A stretch of DNA of 64,000 bases from an uncultured Sphingomonas sp. (GCF_946478955.1 NZ_CAMLDL010000003.1:1-64000), one strand, 5' to 3'; positions 17,399 to 28,465 are shown, counted from the stretch's first letter. Translations and numbers: made by a program. Notes: generated by a model from the sequence alone, not told the origin.

Positions 17399-18663
17399 GC
17401 ATTCTGGAGCGCATTTCGGAAATCAATTTTGATGGCCTGATTGGGCCAAGCCACAATTATGCGGGCCTTAGTCTAGGCAATCTCGCATCAGCGAAAAATG
17501 CTGGGCATGTGTCGCAGCCGCGCGCAGCCGCGCTACAGGGCCTCGAAAAAATGAGGGGCAATCTTCAACTTGGCCTGACCCAGGGCATTTTCTTACCGCA
17601 GCCGCGTCCCGCCCATGCCTGGCTTGCCGCGCTGGGTACAACAATCGAACGCGCAGACCCGATTCTTGCGGCTAACGCCATGAGCGCCTCTGCAATGTGG
17701 GCCGCGAACGCGGCAACCGTCAGCCCGGCACCCGACACATTTGATGGCAAATGCCACCTCACCGTCGCGAATCTTAAGACGATGCCGCACCGCAGCCATG
17801 AATGGATGGCGACGCTGGCGCAGCTTCAGATTGCGTTCGCCTCCTCCGCATTTTCCGTTCACGCGCCGGTTCCCGCTGCTTTTGGTGACGAGGGTGCGGC
17901 CAACCATATGCGGCTTGCGGCGGCGCACGGTGCGCCGGGCGTCGAAATCTTCGTTTATGGCGTCAGCGGCGGCCCCTTCCCCGCCCGCCAGCACATTGAG
18001 GCATCACAGGCGGTTGCCCGGCTCCACAGCCTGTTCGACGATCGAACGTTCTTCACTGCACAAAGCGAGGAAGCGATTTCGGCGGGCGCGTTCCACAATG
18101 ATGTCGTTGCGGTCGCCAATGGCCCGGTCTTATTCGCCCATGAACTGGCCTTCGCAGACAAGGCCGGTTTAGTTGACTGGTGCCTGGCCCGTGTTCCGGA
18201 TTTCGACTATGTTGAAGTTCCGGCATCGGAGGTAAGCCTTGCTGACGCGATAAAAAGCTATTTGTTCAATTCCCAGTTGCTGACGCTACCTGGCGGAGAA
18301 ACCGCCCTGATTGCACCTACAGAGGCGCGCGATACACCGTCCGTAAAATCGTGGATTGATCGGCATCTCGCGGGCAACGGCGCCATTCGGCAGGTGCGCT
18401 ATGTCGACGTGCGCCAGTCGATGGCCAACGGCGGGGGCCCGGCGTGCCTTAGGCTACGTGTTCAATGCGATCCTGCAGACGTCGATCCACGCTTCCTTCT
18501 GGACGAAGCCAAAATTGACCGGTTGCGTGATACGGTCAGCCAATATTGGCCCGACGAGATCGACGCCGGAACGCTCCAGTCGTCGTCGCTTATTGCTGAC
18601 ATCGAGCGTGCGCGGCGCGCGGTTATCGAAACGCTAAATCTGAATGAGTTAGCGTCGAGTTAA
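17395..18663 (+). CDS. astB: N-succinylarginine dihydrolase
   Basis: Second step of the AST pathway: converts N-succinylarginine to N-succinylornithine, two ammonia and CO2. The start shows EINFDGLIGPSHNYAGLS, the hallmark of the family; the C-terminal MANGGGPACLRLRV carries the nucleophilic cysteine, and FHNDVVAVANG a conserved His-Asn-Asp segment of the amidinotransferase fold. Length of 422 residues is slightly shorter than E. coli AstB (447). AstC is not in the window, and astD is 40 kb away. The stop codon lies inside a CtrA-type site. Confidence 0.96.
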   Translation: MSILERISEINFDGLIGPSHNYAGLSLGNLASAKNAGHVSQPRAAALQGLEKMRGNLQLGLTQGIFLPQPRPAHAWLAALGTTIERADPILAANAMSASAMWAANAATVSPAPDTFDGKCHLTVANLKTMPHRSHEWMATLAQLQIAFASSAFSVHAPVPAAFGDEGAANHMRLAAAHGAPGVEIFVYGVSGGPFPARQHIEASQAVARLHSLFDDRTFFTAQSEEAISAGAFHNDVVAVANGPVLFAHELAFADKAGLVDWCLARVPDFDYVEVPASEVSLADAIKSYLFNSQLLTLPGGETALIAPTEARDTPSVKSWIDRHLAGNGAIRQVRYVDVRQSMANGGGPACLRLRVQCDPADVDPRFLLDEAKIDRLRDTVSQYWPDEIDAGTLQSSSLIADIERARRAVIETLNLNELASS

Positions 18664-18676
18664 TTTACACTTAACC
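18660..18676 (+). promoter_or_regulatory. CtrA-type binding site, perfect match
   Basis: The bases TTAA-TTTACAC-TTAACC fit the alphaproteobacterial CtrA consensus TTAA-N7-TTAAC exactly. The site overlaps the astB stop codon and lies about 60 bp upstream of the small membrane protein gene at 18735, which it probably controls. Binding is inferred from the motif only. Confidence 0.55.
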
Positions 18677-18734
18677 ATATCGTTTCATGCGAATTTGGCG
18701 GAACCGAGCCATTGGCACGGCGTTTGCTTAACCA

Positions 18735-19088
18735 ATGAGTATGACGTGGCTGCGCAAATTCGGCCGACTGTTCGTCATCAAGACGCGGTTCGAAGCCTTT
18801 GCCATCACCTACGCGATCGCGCTTGGCGCGGTTGAGCGGGGCCTTCACTATACGCAACAGCTTCCGGGAAATTCGGGGTGGGTGTTGTTCGCCGCCTGTT
18901 TAGGTGTTCCATTCGTTGCGGGCGCCAAGTTACTCGACAGCGTCCGCAAACCGCCGGCGCCATCAATCGCAACTATGCGGGTCCCCCCGCGGCGGCGAAA
19001 CGCCCGCACGGCGACTAATCGTAATCGACCCAGAGATTACCGGACGATCCGCGGTTCAACGTTACGGTCGTCACATCGCACAGATTGA
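18735..19088 (+). CDS. Small membrane protein of unknown function
   Basis: A 117-residue protein. It starts with a basic amphipathic segment (WLRKFGRLFVIKTRFEAF), then two hydrophobic stretches, AITYAIALGAVERG and WVLFAACLGVPFVAGAKLL. The C-terminal 45 residues are rich in arginine and their coding region overlaps the end of the minus-strand gene at 19015-19359 by 74 bp, so the true stop may be followed by poorly conserved sequence. I recognise the N-terminal pattern only as one of uncharacterised sphingomonad membrane proteins. A perfect CtrA-type site lies upstream. Confidence 0.6.
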   Translation: MSMTWLRKFGRLFVIKTRFEAFAITYAIALGAVERGLHYTQQLPGNSGWVLFAACLGVPFVAGAKLLDSVRKPPAPSIATMRVPPRRRNARTATNRNRPRDYRTIRGSTLRSSHRTD

Positions 19089-19359
19089 CCCCATTGAAGG
19101 TCGCGGTGGTGCCGTCGCCAAGATCGGCCTTGATATCGAAAGCGCAATCCGGATTCTTGAAGGCCACGGCGGTCCGCGATCCCTGGGTCGGGTTGCCGCC
19201 CAATGACTGCCAGGCGGTCGTTCCCGTCCGCCGGATCGACAGCGCCTTGATGGCTGTACCGGTATTGTTCACCAGCGAGAAGTTTCCTGCTGCCGCGAAC
19301 GCTGGCGTAGCGACGTGCAACATCGCGGCGCAAATGATGGTTGAAAGCAAGCGTTTCAT
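19015..19359 (-). CDS. Small exported protein, unknown function
   Basis: The 114-residue product has a clean signal peptide (MKRLLSTIICAAMLHVATPAFA, residues 1-22, cleavage after AFA). The mature part begins AAGNFSLVNNTGTAIKAL and contains two cysteines (PDCAFD and NLCDV) that could form a disulfide, in a small beta-rich domain. It would be periplasmic or secreted. No function is recognisable. Its 3' end overlaps the 3' end of the convergent membrane protein gene. Confidence 0.65.
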   Translation of the reverse strand: MKRLLSTIICAAMLHVATPAFAAAGNFSLVNNTGTAIKALSIRRTGTTAWQSLGGNPTQGSRTAVAFKNPDCAFDIKADLGDGTTATFNGVNLCDVTTVTLNRGSSGNLWVDYD

Positions 19360-19474
19360 ATCGTCGATATAATGAATCCGCTGGCGCGATCAAAGCACCT
19401 TCCGCAGGCCCAGTCTCGATCGAAAAGAAAGCGCGCGCCAGCCCCGCTCGCCAGGCGCGCGCTTCCCTTGCCGC

Positions 19475-19717
19475 CTAAGCGGCGAAGGCCGACGGGGCGA
19501 TTGGGTGTGACCGGCGCATAATGACTGCGGTTGCTGGCTGCCGAAAACTTTCGGCCAGCGGCAATGCCGTCGCGCAGAAAGCGCATTCCGCAAGGGTGCG
19601 ACCGATATGCCAATGGGTCCGTCCACAGCCAGGGCAATGGTTAACTTCATTATCGCGGTACACTGCATGATAGCCCCGCCGAGCGGGGTCAAAAGCCGCA
19701 ATCCCGAACCTCAGCAT
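19475..19717 (-). CDS. Small zinc-ribbon-like protein
   Basis: An 80-residue frame preceded by a strong ribosome binding site (AGGAGGAACGACG before ATG). The centre has a four-cysteine pattern, CPGCGRTHWHIG followed by CAFC, which would bind one zinc ion in a ribbon fold. The C terminus is rich in alanine and proline. Function unknown. The good ribosome binding site and the metal motif are the reasons for calling it a gene despite its length. Confidence 0.55.
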   Translation of the reverse strand: MLRFGIAAFDPARRGYHAVYRDNEVNHCPGCGRTHWHIGRTLAECAFCATALPLAESFRQPATAVIMRRSHPIAPSAFAA

Positions 19718-19847
19718 CGTCGTTCCTCCTCGTTTTGGTGGTAACGTGCGACGAGTCGTTATGTTTCAACGTTAAGTCGATTCGATTCCAAAGTCACTCC
19801 CATGCAAACCTTCTGTCCCGCGAGGGGACGGGCAAATCCTTTTCGCG

Positions 19848-19864
19848 TTAACCATCACTTTACC
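19848..19864 (+). promoter_or_regulatory. CtrA-like site, one mismatch
   Basis: TTAA-CCATCAC-TTTACC matches the CtrA consensus TTAA-N7-TTAAC with one change in the second half. It lies about 55 bp upstream of the small gene at 19918. It is weaker than the site at 18660 and is given for its position in the same run of small genes. Confidence 0.3.
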
Positions 19865-19917
19865 TTTTGGGCGCAGTTTCCCTGCGATTTGAGTGGTGGA
19901 CCGGGGGAGTGGCTCGA

Positions 19918-20076
19918 ATGGAATCCAATCAGCGTTTCTACCTGCGCCGAGCGGCCGAGGAGCGGACTGCCGCGCTTCGCTCCATTTCGCCCCAGGCGCG
20001 CGATTGGCACGCGAAGCTTGCCCATGATTTTGCGCAGCGCGCCGCCGAATGTGCGCCTTTCGCCGCAACCGCCTGA
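19918..20076 (+). CDS. Small helical protein, unknown function
   Basis: A 52-residue protein starting at an ATG preceded by GGGGGAG, at suitable distance. The sequence MESNQRFYLRRAAEERTAAL continues as a charged helix with an ARDWHAKLAHDFAQRAAE segment, a pattern I recall for short conserved proteins of sphingomonads. It has no signal peptide or membrane segment. No function is known to me. A longer frame from 19867 exists but the added residues look non-coding. Confidence 0.5.
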   Translation: MESNQRFYLRRAAEERTAALRSISPQARDWHAKLAHDFAQRAAECAPFAATA

Positions 20077-20214
20077 CCCTTTGCCGCGGACAATTCCGAC
20101 TCCACGTCATTTTTCACTGCTTTAGCATCGACTGATATGCCAGAACCGCATGAAGCGGTCATAATTGCTTGATTCAGCGCGGTTTTGTTTCGGAAACGCA
20201 ACGCTGGTTCGCGC

Positions 20215-20242
20215 TGGTAAATTTCTGTTAACGATGGTAAAT
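20215..20242 (+). repeat. 8-bp direct repeat upstream of an outer-membrane protein gene
   Basis: TGGTAAAT occurs twice, at 20215-20222 and 20235-20242, starting exactly 20 bp apart, that is two helical turns. A GTTAAC palindrome lies between them. The pair ends about 37 bp before the ATG of the outer-membrane protein gene at 20279, a suitable place for a transcription factor or for the core promoter. Confidence 0.45.
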
Positions 20243-20278
20243 AACCTTCGTTCAATTTGGACATTCAGGGGGTTTGAA

Positions 20279-21079
20279 ATGCTCAAACGCACATGCTTTG
20301 GTTTGCTTGCTGCAACCATGCTTGCGACGCCGGCGGTCGCTCGTGATAAAAGTCTCTATCTGGGCGTCGAAGGCGGCCTGATGTGGGCTAACGACACCGA
20401 TTTTGACCTGCACACGGCGCAGGGTCGAACCAATAATTTTCTGACCATCGATCATAAGATGGGCTACGATGTCGATGCCTTGTTTGGCTATGACGGCGGC
20501 ATGGTCCGTGCCGAGCTTGAGCTTGGCATGAAACGGGCATCTCATGATCAATATACGGGTCTGGTTACCGAAGGCAGCCCGATCGATGGCGATGGAAGCA
20601 CCCGGTATCTGTCGGTCATGACCAATCTGCTACTCGACATCGGCAAAGATGACGGGTTCCAGTTCTACGCTGGCCCGGGCGCCGGATTCGCATGGGGTAA
20701 ATATAAGGCATTCGGACAGTCCGACACCGACGGCGGCTTTGCGTGGCAGGCCATCGCCGGCGCCCGCTATCCGGTGTCTGACAATATCGATGTTGGGATC
20801 AAGTATCGCTACTTCCATCCCAGCAAGGTGAAGATTCAATATGGAACGGCAGATATTGAAGGGAAGTTCCATTCCCATTCAGTGCTGGCCAGCCTGATCT
20901 TCAATCTGAACCATGAGGCTGCGCCGCCGCCGCCTCCGGCACTTCCGCCGGCGCCGCCGCCACCACCAGAAACCCAAACTTGCCCGGACGGCTCGGTGAT
21001 CCTGGCCAGCGACGCCTGTCCGCCGCCGCCGCCCCCTCCGCCACCGCCGCCGCCGGCGCCGGAACCGGAACGCGGCTAA
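20279..21079 (+). CDS. OmpA-like outer-membrane beta-barrel protein with a proline-rich tail
   Basis: The start MLKRTCFGLLAATMLATP follows CAGGGGG and opens a signal peptide cleaved after AVA. Residues 24-220 form an eight-stranded barrel typical of opacity/OmpA-like surface proteins: alternating hydrophobic strands, YLGVEGGLMWAN at the first strand and a final strand ending LIFNLN. After the barrel come about 50 residues in which two proline runs flank a short Cys-containing segment (TCPDGSVILASDACPP). In related sphingomonad proteins such a linker leads to a peptidoglycan-binding OmpA domain; here the protein stops after it, so that domain is missing. A strong terminator follows, so the gene ends here. 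Confidence 0.85.
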   Translation: MLKRTCFGLLAATMLATPAVARDKSLYLGVEGGLMWANDTDFDLHTAQGRTNNFLTIDHKMGYDVDALFGYDGGMVRAELELGMKRASHDQYTGLVTEGSPIDGDGSTRYLSVMTNLLLDIGKDDGFQFYAGPGAGFAWGKYKAFGQSDTDGGFAWQAIAGARYPVSDNIDVGIKYRYFHPSKVKIQYGTADIEGKFHSHSVLASLIFNLNHEAAPPPPPALPPAPPPPPETQTCPDGSVILASDACPPPPPPPPPPPPAPEPERG

Positions 21080-21115
21080 GCAATCCGTCCTCCTCTTAAG
21101 ACCAGAGCGGGGAAG

Positions 21116-21150
21116 AAAGCGGCCTGGGGAATATTCCCCAGGCCGCTTTT
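21116..21150 (+). terminator. Strong rho-independent terminator
   Basis: A perfect 12-bp stem (GCGGCCTGGGGA at 21119-21130, TCCCCAGGCCGC at 21135-21146) with an ATAT loop is followed by TTTT, and preceded by AAA that would pair with it. It lies 37 bp after the stop of the outer-membrane protein gene. The flanking A and T runs could let it work in both directions. Confidence 0.9.
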
Positions 21151-21205
21151 GCATCGCATCGCGTCACGCAGAACAGCGTGAACGGAACTGCAGAAATTGG
21201 GAAAA

Positions 21206-21282
21206 TGGCGCGCCCGGAACGATTCGAACGTCCGACCCTCAGATTCGTAGTCTGATGCTCTATCCAGCTGAGCTACGGGCGC
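21206..21282 (-). tRNA. tRNA-Arg (anticodon ACG)
   Basis: On the minus strand the gene starts GCGCCCGTAGCTCAGCTGGA, has the anticodon loop CTACGAA giving ACG, a T arm with GTTCGAATC and the 3' acceptor CGGGCGC. The discriminator is G and the CCA end is encoded. ACG is the arginine anticodon edited to ICG in bacteria. Confidence 0.97.
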
Positions 21283-21386
21283 GTGCCGGGGGGTCCATTA
21301 GGGCGCGCCGCCGACCCTTGCAACCCCTTATTCGTTGCTTTTTGTTGTCGTTGCGCCATTCGTCTACCCCGCCTACACCGCTCGCC

Positions 21387-21887
21387 ATGCGCAGACCGCT
21401 TATATTCGCATCCGTTCTGGCCCTGTCCGCCTGCTCGACCCCGCAATTGGCGGAGCCCAGTCTTGCGCCGCGCGCGGCAGAGGCCATTGATCCGCGTGTA
21501 CCCGTTGCGCCGTTGGTATCGACGGCGCCCGCAGATCCGGCGCTAATATCGTTGCTTGCGGCCTCGGTTTCCAGAGCAGAGGCCGGCCGCGCGGAATTTG
21601 CGTCGCGTGCCGCGACGGCCTCCGGGCTAGCCGCGGCAGCCGGGCCAAGTGGCAGCGAAAGCTGGATTTCGGCGCAGGCCGCTCTCTCTCTGCTTATCGA
21701 ACAGCATGGCATCGCGACCAATGCCGCAGCCGATGTCGATGGGCTTGCCGGGGCGCAGCTTCATGAAAAACGCTGGATATCACCCGCCGATCAGCGGGCA
21801 ATCGCGGCCGCATCGGCGCAACTGGACGACATCGTCACCTCGCAAAATGCCGCCATTGACCGTTTGCGCAGCCAACTGGCGCGATAA
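21387..21887 (+). CDS. Predicted lipoprotein, unknown function
   Basis: The start MRRPLIFASVLALSACST gives a lipobox LSAC, so the protein is predicted to be lipidated at Cys16 and held in a membrane. The rest (about 150 residues) is rich in alanine and serine and mostly helical, with a repeated A/E/R pattern at the C terminus suggesting coiled-coil. An earlier frame start overlaps tRNA-Arg and is rejected. No homologous family is evident. Its stop codon meets the end of the convergent acetyltransferase gene with no gap. Confidence 0.7.
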   Translation: MRRPLIFASVLALSACSTPQLAEPSLAPRAAEAIDPRVPVAPLVSTAPADPALISLLAASVSRAEAGRAEFASRAATASGLAAAAGPSGSESWISAQAALSLLIEQHGIATNAAADVDGLAGAQLHEKRWISPADQRAIAAASAQLDDIVTSQNAAIDRLRSQLAR

Positions 21888-22469
21888 TCATAATCGGCGC
21901 GCCGCACGCGCCCGCGCATCTGGCCACATCGCAGCGTCAATTGCATAGACGATCGTCGGATTCAGCTCTGGCCCGAACCTCGTATCGATGAAATCAAGGT
22001 CGGCGCGGCGGATCATTGCGAGACGCTTCATCAAGCCCTGACTTTCCGCATTGGCATCGACCGTCAAAGCAATCACTTCGTCATAACCAAATCGACCGAA
22101 AGCCAAATCAAGGCTGGCGATCGCCGCTTCCTTGGCGATCCCCTTCCCCCAGGCGCTTTCACGAAGACGCCAGCCAATTTCAGGCGTACCCGTCAAATCC
22201 CCGGCCCCGGGCGCATTCACCCGCTTCAAACCGCAAAAGCCCTGTAGATCTCCGGTTGCCTTGTCCTCGATCAGCCAGAACGTGTGACCGAAGTCGCGGC
22301 TAAAGCCCGCGATGCGGTCTTTGACGGCAAGCCATGTCTTGCGATCCTGCACGCCGCCGAGGTGCCGCATCACTGCGGGAGTATTCATGACATCGTAAAA
22401 ATTTTCCCAATCCTCATCCCGCCAGTCACGCAGGATCAGTCGGTCGGTTGTTGCGGCGATCGATGTCAT
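21888..22469 (-). CDS. GNAT-family N-acetyltransferase (RimJ/RimL type)
   Basis: The 193-residue protein opens TDRLILRDWRDEDWENF, the typical start of the RimJ/RimL-like acetyltransferases, and has the acetyl-CoA loop in the region ESAWGKGIAKEA (G-x-G-x-A type). Substrates of such proteins range from ribosomal proteins to small amines. The ATG at 22469 overlaps the stop of the permease gene (ATGA), so it belongs to the hemB-decarboxylase-permease operon. A longer frame upstream overlaps the permease and is rejected. Confidence 0.88.
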   Translation of the reverse strand: MTSIAATTDRLILRDWRDEDWENFYDVMNTPAVMRHLGGVQDRKTWLAVKDRIAGFSRDFGHTFWLIEDKATGDLQGFCGLKRVNAPGAGDLTGTPEIGWRLRESAWGKGIAKEAAIASLDLAFGRFGYDEVIALTVDANAESQGLMKRLAMIRRADLDFIDTRFGPELNPTIVYAIDAAMWPDARARAARRL

Positions 22470-23700
22470 ACGTCTGCCCTGCCAGAACGGCGGGCGATGA
22501 GGAAGAGGATCGTACCAGCGGCAAAGAAAGCCGCGAAGGTCGCCCATTCCTTGCCGGAAGATTGCGCCGCCGCCCATAGGCACAGCAGGATGGCGAGCGC
22601 CGGTACTGCCATGCCCCGCCCAACCCGTACGACCCCGGCGCGCCGGTCCAGCACCGGAACCGCCGCGGCACAGGTTACATAGGAAAACAGCCGCGTCAGC
22701 GAACTGACCACGGCGAGGAAAACGAAGCTGCCCGTCGACACCAACAGCAATCCGATCGCGCCATAGGCGAGGATCGAGACATGGGGGGCGCCGTTGGTGA
22801 GACGGCGGTTGAATACCGCGGGAATTTGCCCCTGCTCTGCCATCGCGGCGGTCAGGCGCGGTGCGGTCAAAATGCCGTTGGTGATATTGGCGAGGACCGA
22901 CACGACCGCCGTAAGTCCGATCAGCAACGCCCCCCTGTCCCCCATCTGCATTCGTGCCAGATCAATCAGCGGCTGGTCTGATGCACCCAGCCCGGTGCCC
23001 TGATAGACGAACTGGATCATCACATAGAGCAGCGTGACAAACGCCACAGTTAGTAACAGCGCGCGCGGAATAGACCGCTTCGCATCGCGCGTTTCACCTG
23101 CCGGAATACACGCAGTTTCAAAGCCAGTGAAAGCATAGAGCGCGGCCAGCGCTACCCCCTCTACCGCGCCTATCTGCGGCAACTGAATTTCCGGCCGGAT
23201 TCCGCCAACGCCGAGCAGCACGAGCAACATCAGCGGCACGAGCTTCACCATGCTGAGCGAGCCGAGCGCGGCCATGACCCGTTTTAGTTCGAAAAGGTTG
23301 ATGATGACCCCGAACAGGATCGCACCGAGCGCGACCGGCATCTCGGCTACCGGCCAGATGGCGGCGGCATAGGCGGCTAGCACGGTGGCATTGGCGGCCG
23401 ACGCCGCGATGCGAGCGGCATAGCCTAGCCAGCCGGTCTGGAAACCAATGAAGGGCCCAAAGCTTTCGCTGGCGTAAAGCTGCGGCCCGCCCGATCGATC
23501 GAAGCGTGCGGCAAGATCGGCATAACAGAGCGCAACCAGCATCACGCATAACCCGGCAATAATAAGAAGCCAGGGCGCGAAATTGCCAACCGCGTCGTCG
23601 AGTTTGCCCGGCAGGCCGAAAATGCCCGCGCCAATCATGCTGTTGAAGGTCACGAATGTCGCCCCCCATACGCCCATCCGGCGCAGGGTTGCGGGGTCGG

Positions 23701-23704
<4 letters not shown>
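22466..23704 (-). CDS. APC-superfamily amino acid permease
   Basis: A 412-residue protein with about 12 membrane segments. The N-terminal helix carries the substrate-binding signature FNSMIGAGIFGLPG, and ALYAFTGFETACIPAGE is the conserved helix 6 region of APC transporters. It transports an amino acid or an amine in symport or exchange. The ATG overlaps the stop of the pyridoxal-phosphate decarboxylase gene (ATGA). A decarboxylase paired with a permease often forms an amino acid/amine antiport system; that is a possibility here. Confidence 0.88.
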
Positions 23705-26164
<2,460 letters not shown>

Positions 26165-26174
26165 CTACCGTTCT

Positions 26175-27284
26175 TTACAACGTAACAATAGCACGCGCCC
26201 GCAGCGCCAGAACGTCATCGAGTAACGCCGCTGCTGTCACCTCGGCCCCAGCGCCCGGCCCCTGAATTACCAACGGCTGATCACGATATCGGTCGGACCA
26301 GATCGCGACGCGATTATCGGTCCCACGCCCCCCATTCAGCGGGTCATCGGCGGGCAGCGCCTCCAGCGAAACACGACATCGACCATCCTCAAAACGGGCA
26401 ACAAAGCGTAGGCGCGCACCGATGTCCTCTGCTGCCGCGAGCCGCTCTTTCAATGGGCCGTCCAAGATGTGCAGATTCGCCGCCACCTCGTCTGGAGGAA
26501 GCGCCGCCAGCGCCAATGGAACCAGCGACTCCACTATCACCTCATTACTGTCGATTTCGGCACCGGATGCGCGGGCAAGGATCAGGATTTTGCGACGTAC
26601 ATCTTCCCCCGACAAATCTTCGCGCGGATCGGGTTCGGTATAGCCTTTTACGCCCGCTTCCCGAACGAGGTCGGAAAATGGCCGGGTTCCATCAAACTGA
26701 TCGAACAGCCACGCCAATGACCCCGACATTACGCCCGCAATGGCGTGAACCTGGTCACCGCCCGCCCGAAGGTCGCGGATTGATCGGATGAGCGGCAGGC
26801 CGGCACCCACGGTTGCGCGGTCTCCGAAACCCGTGCGACCAATATCACTTGCCTTCTGGACGGCGTCCCACAGGTCGCGGCTTGTCCCGCCTGCGAGCTT
26901 GCACGCCGTTGCAACATGGATACCGGCCGCCAGATATTGCGGGTGGCGCTGTGCCACATCGGCGTTGGCCGTCGCATCGACGACAATACGGATTCCGCTG
27001 TCGCCAAGCGCAGCCATGACATCCTTCGGATCGGGTCGCGTATCGTTGCGCGCCGCGTAAGCGATAGCCGCAGACGCGCGCGGGCATAAGCCAGCGGCAT
27101 CCCAACGATCTGTCCGGGTATTGCCAACATAGACCAGGCGCAAACGCTGGCCAATCGGCTGCCCCTGCCATTCGCATAGCCGGTTGAGTACGGCGCGGCC
27201 CACCGTACCCGTTCCAATAAGGGCGACGCGCGCCACTTCATTCGCGGAGCGTTCCTCCACTTGCGAAAATGCCAACGCGTTCAT
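26175..27284 (-). CDS. hom: Homoserine dehydrogenase (no ACT or aspartokinase domain)
   Basis: Reduces aspartate semialdehyde to homoserine for methionine and threonine synthesis. The NAD(P) loop is ALIGTGTVGRAVL; GVMSGSLAWLF and GYTEPDPREDLSGEDVRRK are the substrate-binding and catalytic segments. It matches the C-terminal domain of the bifunctional ThrA/MetL enzymes rather than the standalone type with a C-terminal ACT domain; both the aspartokinase and the ACT domains are missing, so threonine feedback control is not expected. It is the last gene of metX-metB-hom and starts in a 4-bp overlap with metB. Confidence 0.92.
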   Translation of the reverse strand: MNALAFSQVEERSANEVARVALIGTGTVGRAVLNRLCEWQGQPIGQRLRLVYVGNTRTDRWDAAGLCPRASAAIAYAARNDTRPDPKDVMAALGDSGIRIVVDATANADVAQRHPQYLAAGIHVATACKLAGGTSRDLWDAVQKASDIGRTGFGDRATVGAGLPLIRSIRDLRAGGDQVHAIAGVMSGSLAWLFDQFDGTRPFSDLVREAGVKGYTEPDPREDLSGEDVRRKILILARASGAEIDSNEVIVESLVPLALAALPPDEVAANLHILDGPLKERLAAAEDIGARLRFVARFEDGRCRVSLEALPADDPLNGGRGTDNRVAIWSDRYRDQPLVIQGPGAGAEVTAAALLDDVLALRARAIVTL

Positions 27285-28465
27285 GCGGCGAGCTCCCGCG
27301 AGGTACAGGCTGCCGCACGTTCGAGCGCCTTGGCCAAATCGGCAGAAAGGTCTTCGAATGCCTCGATTCCTACCGACAAGCGGAGGAGGCCGACAGTAAT
27401 ACCGGCCGCCTGTTGAGCATCTGCATCCATCGCGGCATGGGTCATCGTCGCCGGATGCGCGACCAGGCTTTCAACCCCTCCAAGCGATTCCGCGAGCGTG
27501 AATAGCCGCAGTCCGTCAAGGAAAGCCCGCACCGCCGTTTCACCGCCGCGCAGCTCCAGCGACACCATCCCTCCGAAGCCTGTTTGCTGCGCCTTGGCGA
27601 TGGCATGGCCGGGGTGGTCGACAAGGCCGGGGTAATGGACCTTGCCGACCGCAGGATGCGCAACAAGCTGCACCGCAACCGCCCTCGCATTCTGTTCATG
27701 AAGACGGATGCGAGCGTCCAGCGTTCGTAGACCACGTAGCGTCAAAAAGCTGTCGAACGGCGCACCGGTAAGGCCCAGCGCATTGGCCCACCAGCCAAGC
27801 GTTTCAACCTGCTCGGCGGTAGACGCCACAACCGCGCCGCCCACCACATCGCTATGCCCGTTGAGATATTTGGTGGTCGAATGAACGACAATATCACAGC
27901 CAAGAGCAATCGGCCGCTGGAGCGATGGCGACAGGAACGTGTTATCGGCCACGACCAAAGCGCCGACCGTGCGCGCCTTTTTGGCGGAGGCTGCAACATC
28001 GGTAATGCGCAGCAAGGGGTTGGACGGTGTTTCGATCCACACGATGCGCGGACCTTTGGCCAACGCGGCATCGAACGCATTATCGTCGCCGAAATCAACC
28101 GTATCGACAACAAAACCCGTCTTGAGCGCCAGCGCCTTGAACAGGCGCCAACTGCCGCCGTAACAATCGTGGGGCACGATGATCCGCTGATCTCTCTCCA
28201 GATATGCCTGAAGGACAAGCGTGATGGCGGCGAGCCCACTGGCGGTCACGATAGCCCCGATCCCGCCCTCGAGCTCAGCCAATACCTCGCCCAGAAGGTC
28301 GCGGGTCGGATTGCCGCTGCGGCTGTAATCATAGGGGCGCTTTCCGCCGAACCCATCGAAGGAAAAGTTGGACGACAAGACGATAGGTGGCGTGACAGCG
28401 CCAAATGCGGCGTCGCGGTCGATCCCGGCACGAACAGCGCGGGTGGTGGTGCGGAACTGGGTCAT
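27281..28465 (-). CDS. metB: Cystathionine gamma-synthase family enzyme
   Basis: A 394-residue fold-type I PLP enzyme. The PLP lysine is in VHSTTKYLNGHSD, and YDYSRSGNPTRDLL is the conserved binding region of the partner subunit. The enzyme replaces the O-acyl group of homoserine with cysteine (cystathionine gamma-synthase) or sulfide (O-acylhomoserine sulfhydrylase); the gene symbol reflects the first and the neighbours do not decide. The ATG overlaps the metX stop, and the stop overlaps the hom start (both ATGA), so all three are translated together under control of the SAM riboswitch. Confidence 0.92.
   Translation of the reverse strand: MTQFRTTTRAVRAGIDRDAAFGAVTPPIVLSSNFSFDGFGGKRPYDYSRSGNPTRDLLGEVLAELEGGIGAIVTASGLAAITLVLQAYLERDQRIIVPHDCYGGSWRLFKALALKTGFVVDTVDFGDDNAFDAALAKGPRIVWIETPSNPLLRITDVAASAKKARTVGALVVADNTFLSPSLQRPIALGCDIVVHSTTKYLNGHSDVVGGAVVASTAEQVETLGWWANALGLTGAPFDSFLTLRGLRTLDARIRLHEQNARAVAVQLVAHPAVGKVHYPGLVDHPGHAIAKAQQTGFGGMVSLELRGGETAVRAFLDGLRLFTLAESLGGVESLVAHPATMTHAAMDADAQQAAGITVGLLRLSVGIEAFEDLSADLAKALERAAACTSRELAA

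Noticed and set aside
20930..21070. Repeated CCGCCG units as a CRISPR-like or tandem repeat array
   Set aside because: They are proline codons of the outer-membrane protein tail, without regular spacers.
21080..21118. Frameshift that would restore an OmpA domain after the proline tail
   Set aside because: A strong terminator begins 37 bp after the stop, leaving no room for an OmpA domain downstream.
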